From UMGS1279 sp045577695 (GTDB taxonomy: Bacteria > Bacillota > Clostridia > Oscillospirales > Acutalibacteraceae): 21,565 nt of DNA. The translations under genes were made by a program, and so were the position numbers. Shown in pieces: positions 20,867 to 21,565 of this stretch; positions within the stretch are counted from its first letter, which is position 1, and each line of letters begins with the position of its first letter. The DNA lies in contig JAZNIW010000045.1 in NCBI GenBank assembly GCA_045577695.1, positions 1-21,565 of the forward strand, read 5' to 3'. Below the pieces are notes generated by a model, which was not told where the DNA came from, did no database searches, and saw only the letters and a list, made by a program, of their open reading frames with translations.

Positions 20867-21072
20867 CATCTCACGCGTAGCGTGTATTTGCGACAAAGTC
20901 GCAACAACGTTTACACCGCAAGGTGTAACATCGTTGATGTAAAGCATCACATCATTTATGGCTGTACCCATAACATCGTTTTGTGTCCGCTAAAGCGTAA
21001 TGATGTTTTCGCCAAGCGAAAAATGATGTTGCGAGTAAACTCGCAAACGATGTTGTGTCCTGCGGACACAAA
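20865..21072. repeat. Hairpin array D, mirrored, linker AACATCRTT/AAYGATGTT
   Basis: Hairpins CACGC/GCGTG, TTGCGAC-AAA-GTCGCAA, TTACACC-GCAA-GGTGTAA, TGATG/CATCA and TATGG/CCATA are joined by AACATCGTT (20927, 20972), ACATCATT (20949) and shorter variants (20865, 20905). After the flip, AATGATGTT (20999, 21022) and AACGATGTT (21046) join CGC-TAAA-GCG, TTTCGC-CAA-GCGAAA, TTGCGAG-TAAA-CTCGCAA and TTGTGTCC-TGC-GGACACAA. The flip arm TTTGTGTCCGC (20980-20990) is the exact complement of GCGGACACAAA (21062-21072). Confidence 0.92.
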
Positions 21073-21076
21073 CACA

Positions 21077-21114
21077 AAAAATAAAGGAACTGTTTTGACA
21101 GTTCCTTTATTTTT
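21077..21114. terminator. Terminator of the rRNA/tRNA-Asn operon, abutting array D
   Basis: AAAAATAAAGGAACTGT (21077-21093) and ACAGTTCCTTTATTTTT (21098-21114) form a 17-bp stem with a 4-nt loop. On the minus strand it starts at the nucleotide after the tRNA CCA and ends in a T tract. Confidence 0.93.
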
Positions 21115-21190
21115 TGGCTCCCCCTGTTGGACTCGAACCAACGACAACGCGGTTAACAGCCGCGCGCTCTACCGACTGAGCTAAGGAGGA
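21115..21190 (-). tRNA. tRNA-Asn (GTT)
   Basis: 76 nt with encoded CCA. The acceptor TCCTCCT pairs with AGGGGGA (one T-G pair). The anticodon loop is CTGTTAA with anticodon GTT (21156-21154 region). The T arm GTTGG-TTCGAGT-CCAAC and D arm AGCTCAGTCGGTAGAGC are canonical. It follows the 5S gene in the rRNA operon. Confidence 0.97.
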
Positions 21191-21206
21191 ATATAAAATT
21201 TTGAAG

Positions 21207-21244
21207 TGTGGTACGTGCAATTATATAAATTGCACATAACCACA
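21207..21244 (-). other. Long hairpin in the 5S-tRNA spacer, possible processing site
   Basis: TGTGGT and GTGCAATT pair with AATTGCAC and ACCACA (21207-21212/21239-21244 and 21215-21222/21228-21235), 14 bp with a small internal loop. In an rRNA transcript this would be a candidate RNase III-like or maturation site. Confidence 0.5.
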
Positions 21245-21251
21245 AATCTTA

Positions 21252-21368
<117 letters not shown>

Positions 21369-21496
21369 TAATTATATTATACACCAATTTTTATTGGTTT
21401 ACAATATCAAAATAAAAATTTTTTAATCGTACCCTAAAAACTGAATAAAGAAGAAAGGGGAAAGAAGAGGAAAGAAAGGTAAAAACCATAAATTTA

Positions 21497-21565
21497 GGTT
21501 AAGCCCTCGGTCTATTAGTACTGCCTAGCTAAACATATCGCTATGCTTACACACGCAGCCTATCA
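21497..21565 (-). rRNA. rrl: 23S ribosomal RNA, 3' end (partial)
   Basis: The minus-strand sequence ends in the standard 23S 3' terminus (TACTAATAGACCGAGGGCTT). Only about 70 nt are inside the window. The spacer to 5S (21369-21496) is AT-rich with one small hairpin (ACCAAT/ATTGGT) and no tRNA. Confidence 0.93.

Noticed and set aside
20813..20971. N-terminal extension of the four-helix-bundle protein to 20971
   Set aside because: It would be translated array and promoter sequence. The ATG at 20812 has its own SD and gives the family length.
17761..21072. CRISPR arrays
   Set aside because: The repeated part is only 7-10 nt, the intervening parts are perfect palindromes of variable length, orientation inverts within each array, and there are no cas genes.
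17761..21072. Integron cassette array with attC sites
   Set aside because: No integron integrase and no R'/R'' core sites are visible, and the hairpins are too short and too many per gene. The cassette idea is kept only as an analogy.
20852..21184. Plus-strand 110-codon frame and minus-strand frame at 20956-21147 over array D and tRNA-Asn
   Set aside because: They cross the array, the terminator and the tRNA gene. The familiar-looking end (GSPCWTRTNDNAVNSRALYR) is the usual mistranslation of a tRNA.

Overview
The window looks like a chromosomal segment of a low-GC Gram-positive gut-type Clostridia, probably Oscillospiraceae-like. The clues are strong AGGAGG-type ribosome sites, SigA promoters with 17-nt spacers, a leucine T-box leader, firmicute-style gene families, and GC-rich hairpin repeats of a kind I associate with gut Firmicutes. 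I cannot name the species.

Layout. 1-500: a small XRE-type regulator with a hairpin in its leader, and terminators. 630-2740 (minus): lysS and greA behind one SigA promoter and a terminator-like leader. 2900-6850 (plus): a run of five genes (beta-helix acyltransferase-like protein, Nudix hydrolase, two zinc-ribbon membrane proteins, HAD phosphatase). 6860-11860 (minus): a complete leucine branch operon, leuA-leuC-leuD-leuB, behind a T-box leader whose specifier reads CTC (Leu). Core genes end here.

12000-21100 is an AT-rich accessory region of small genes and remnants: a VanZ-like/DUF5067-like pair, a 5'-truncated plsC-like gene abutting a serine-recombinase remnant, small membrane proteins, a DUF559 nuclease ORF bracketed by inward-facing hairpin repeats, an ECF sigma factor with a large C-terminal domain, a methyltransferase, a GNAT and a four-helix-bundle (23S IVS/Avd-type) protein. 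The window closes on an rRNA operon read on the minus strand: 23S 3' end, 5S, tRNA-Asn.

The most unusual content is four hairpin arrays (17.77-17.93, 18.28-18.45, 19.63-19.82 and 20.87-21.07 kb). Each is a series of short unrelated perfect hairpins separated by a 7-10 nt linker that is nearly constant within an array and differs between arrays. In all four the linker orientation inverts once, at an unpaired 11-nt arm. The exact 11-nt complement of that arm is the 3' side of the last hairpin, so each array can switch between a chain of hairpins and a closed multibranch structure. Each array abuts an intrinsic terminator; in three of four this is the terminator of the minus-strand gene to its right, including the rRNA/tRNA-Asn operon. 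Related tails and promoters around the small genes suggest cassette-like units with variable cargo. I know of no described family with this architecture, but I could not search for one.
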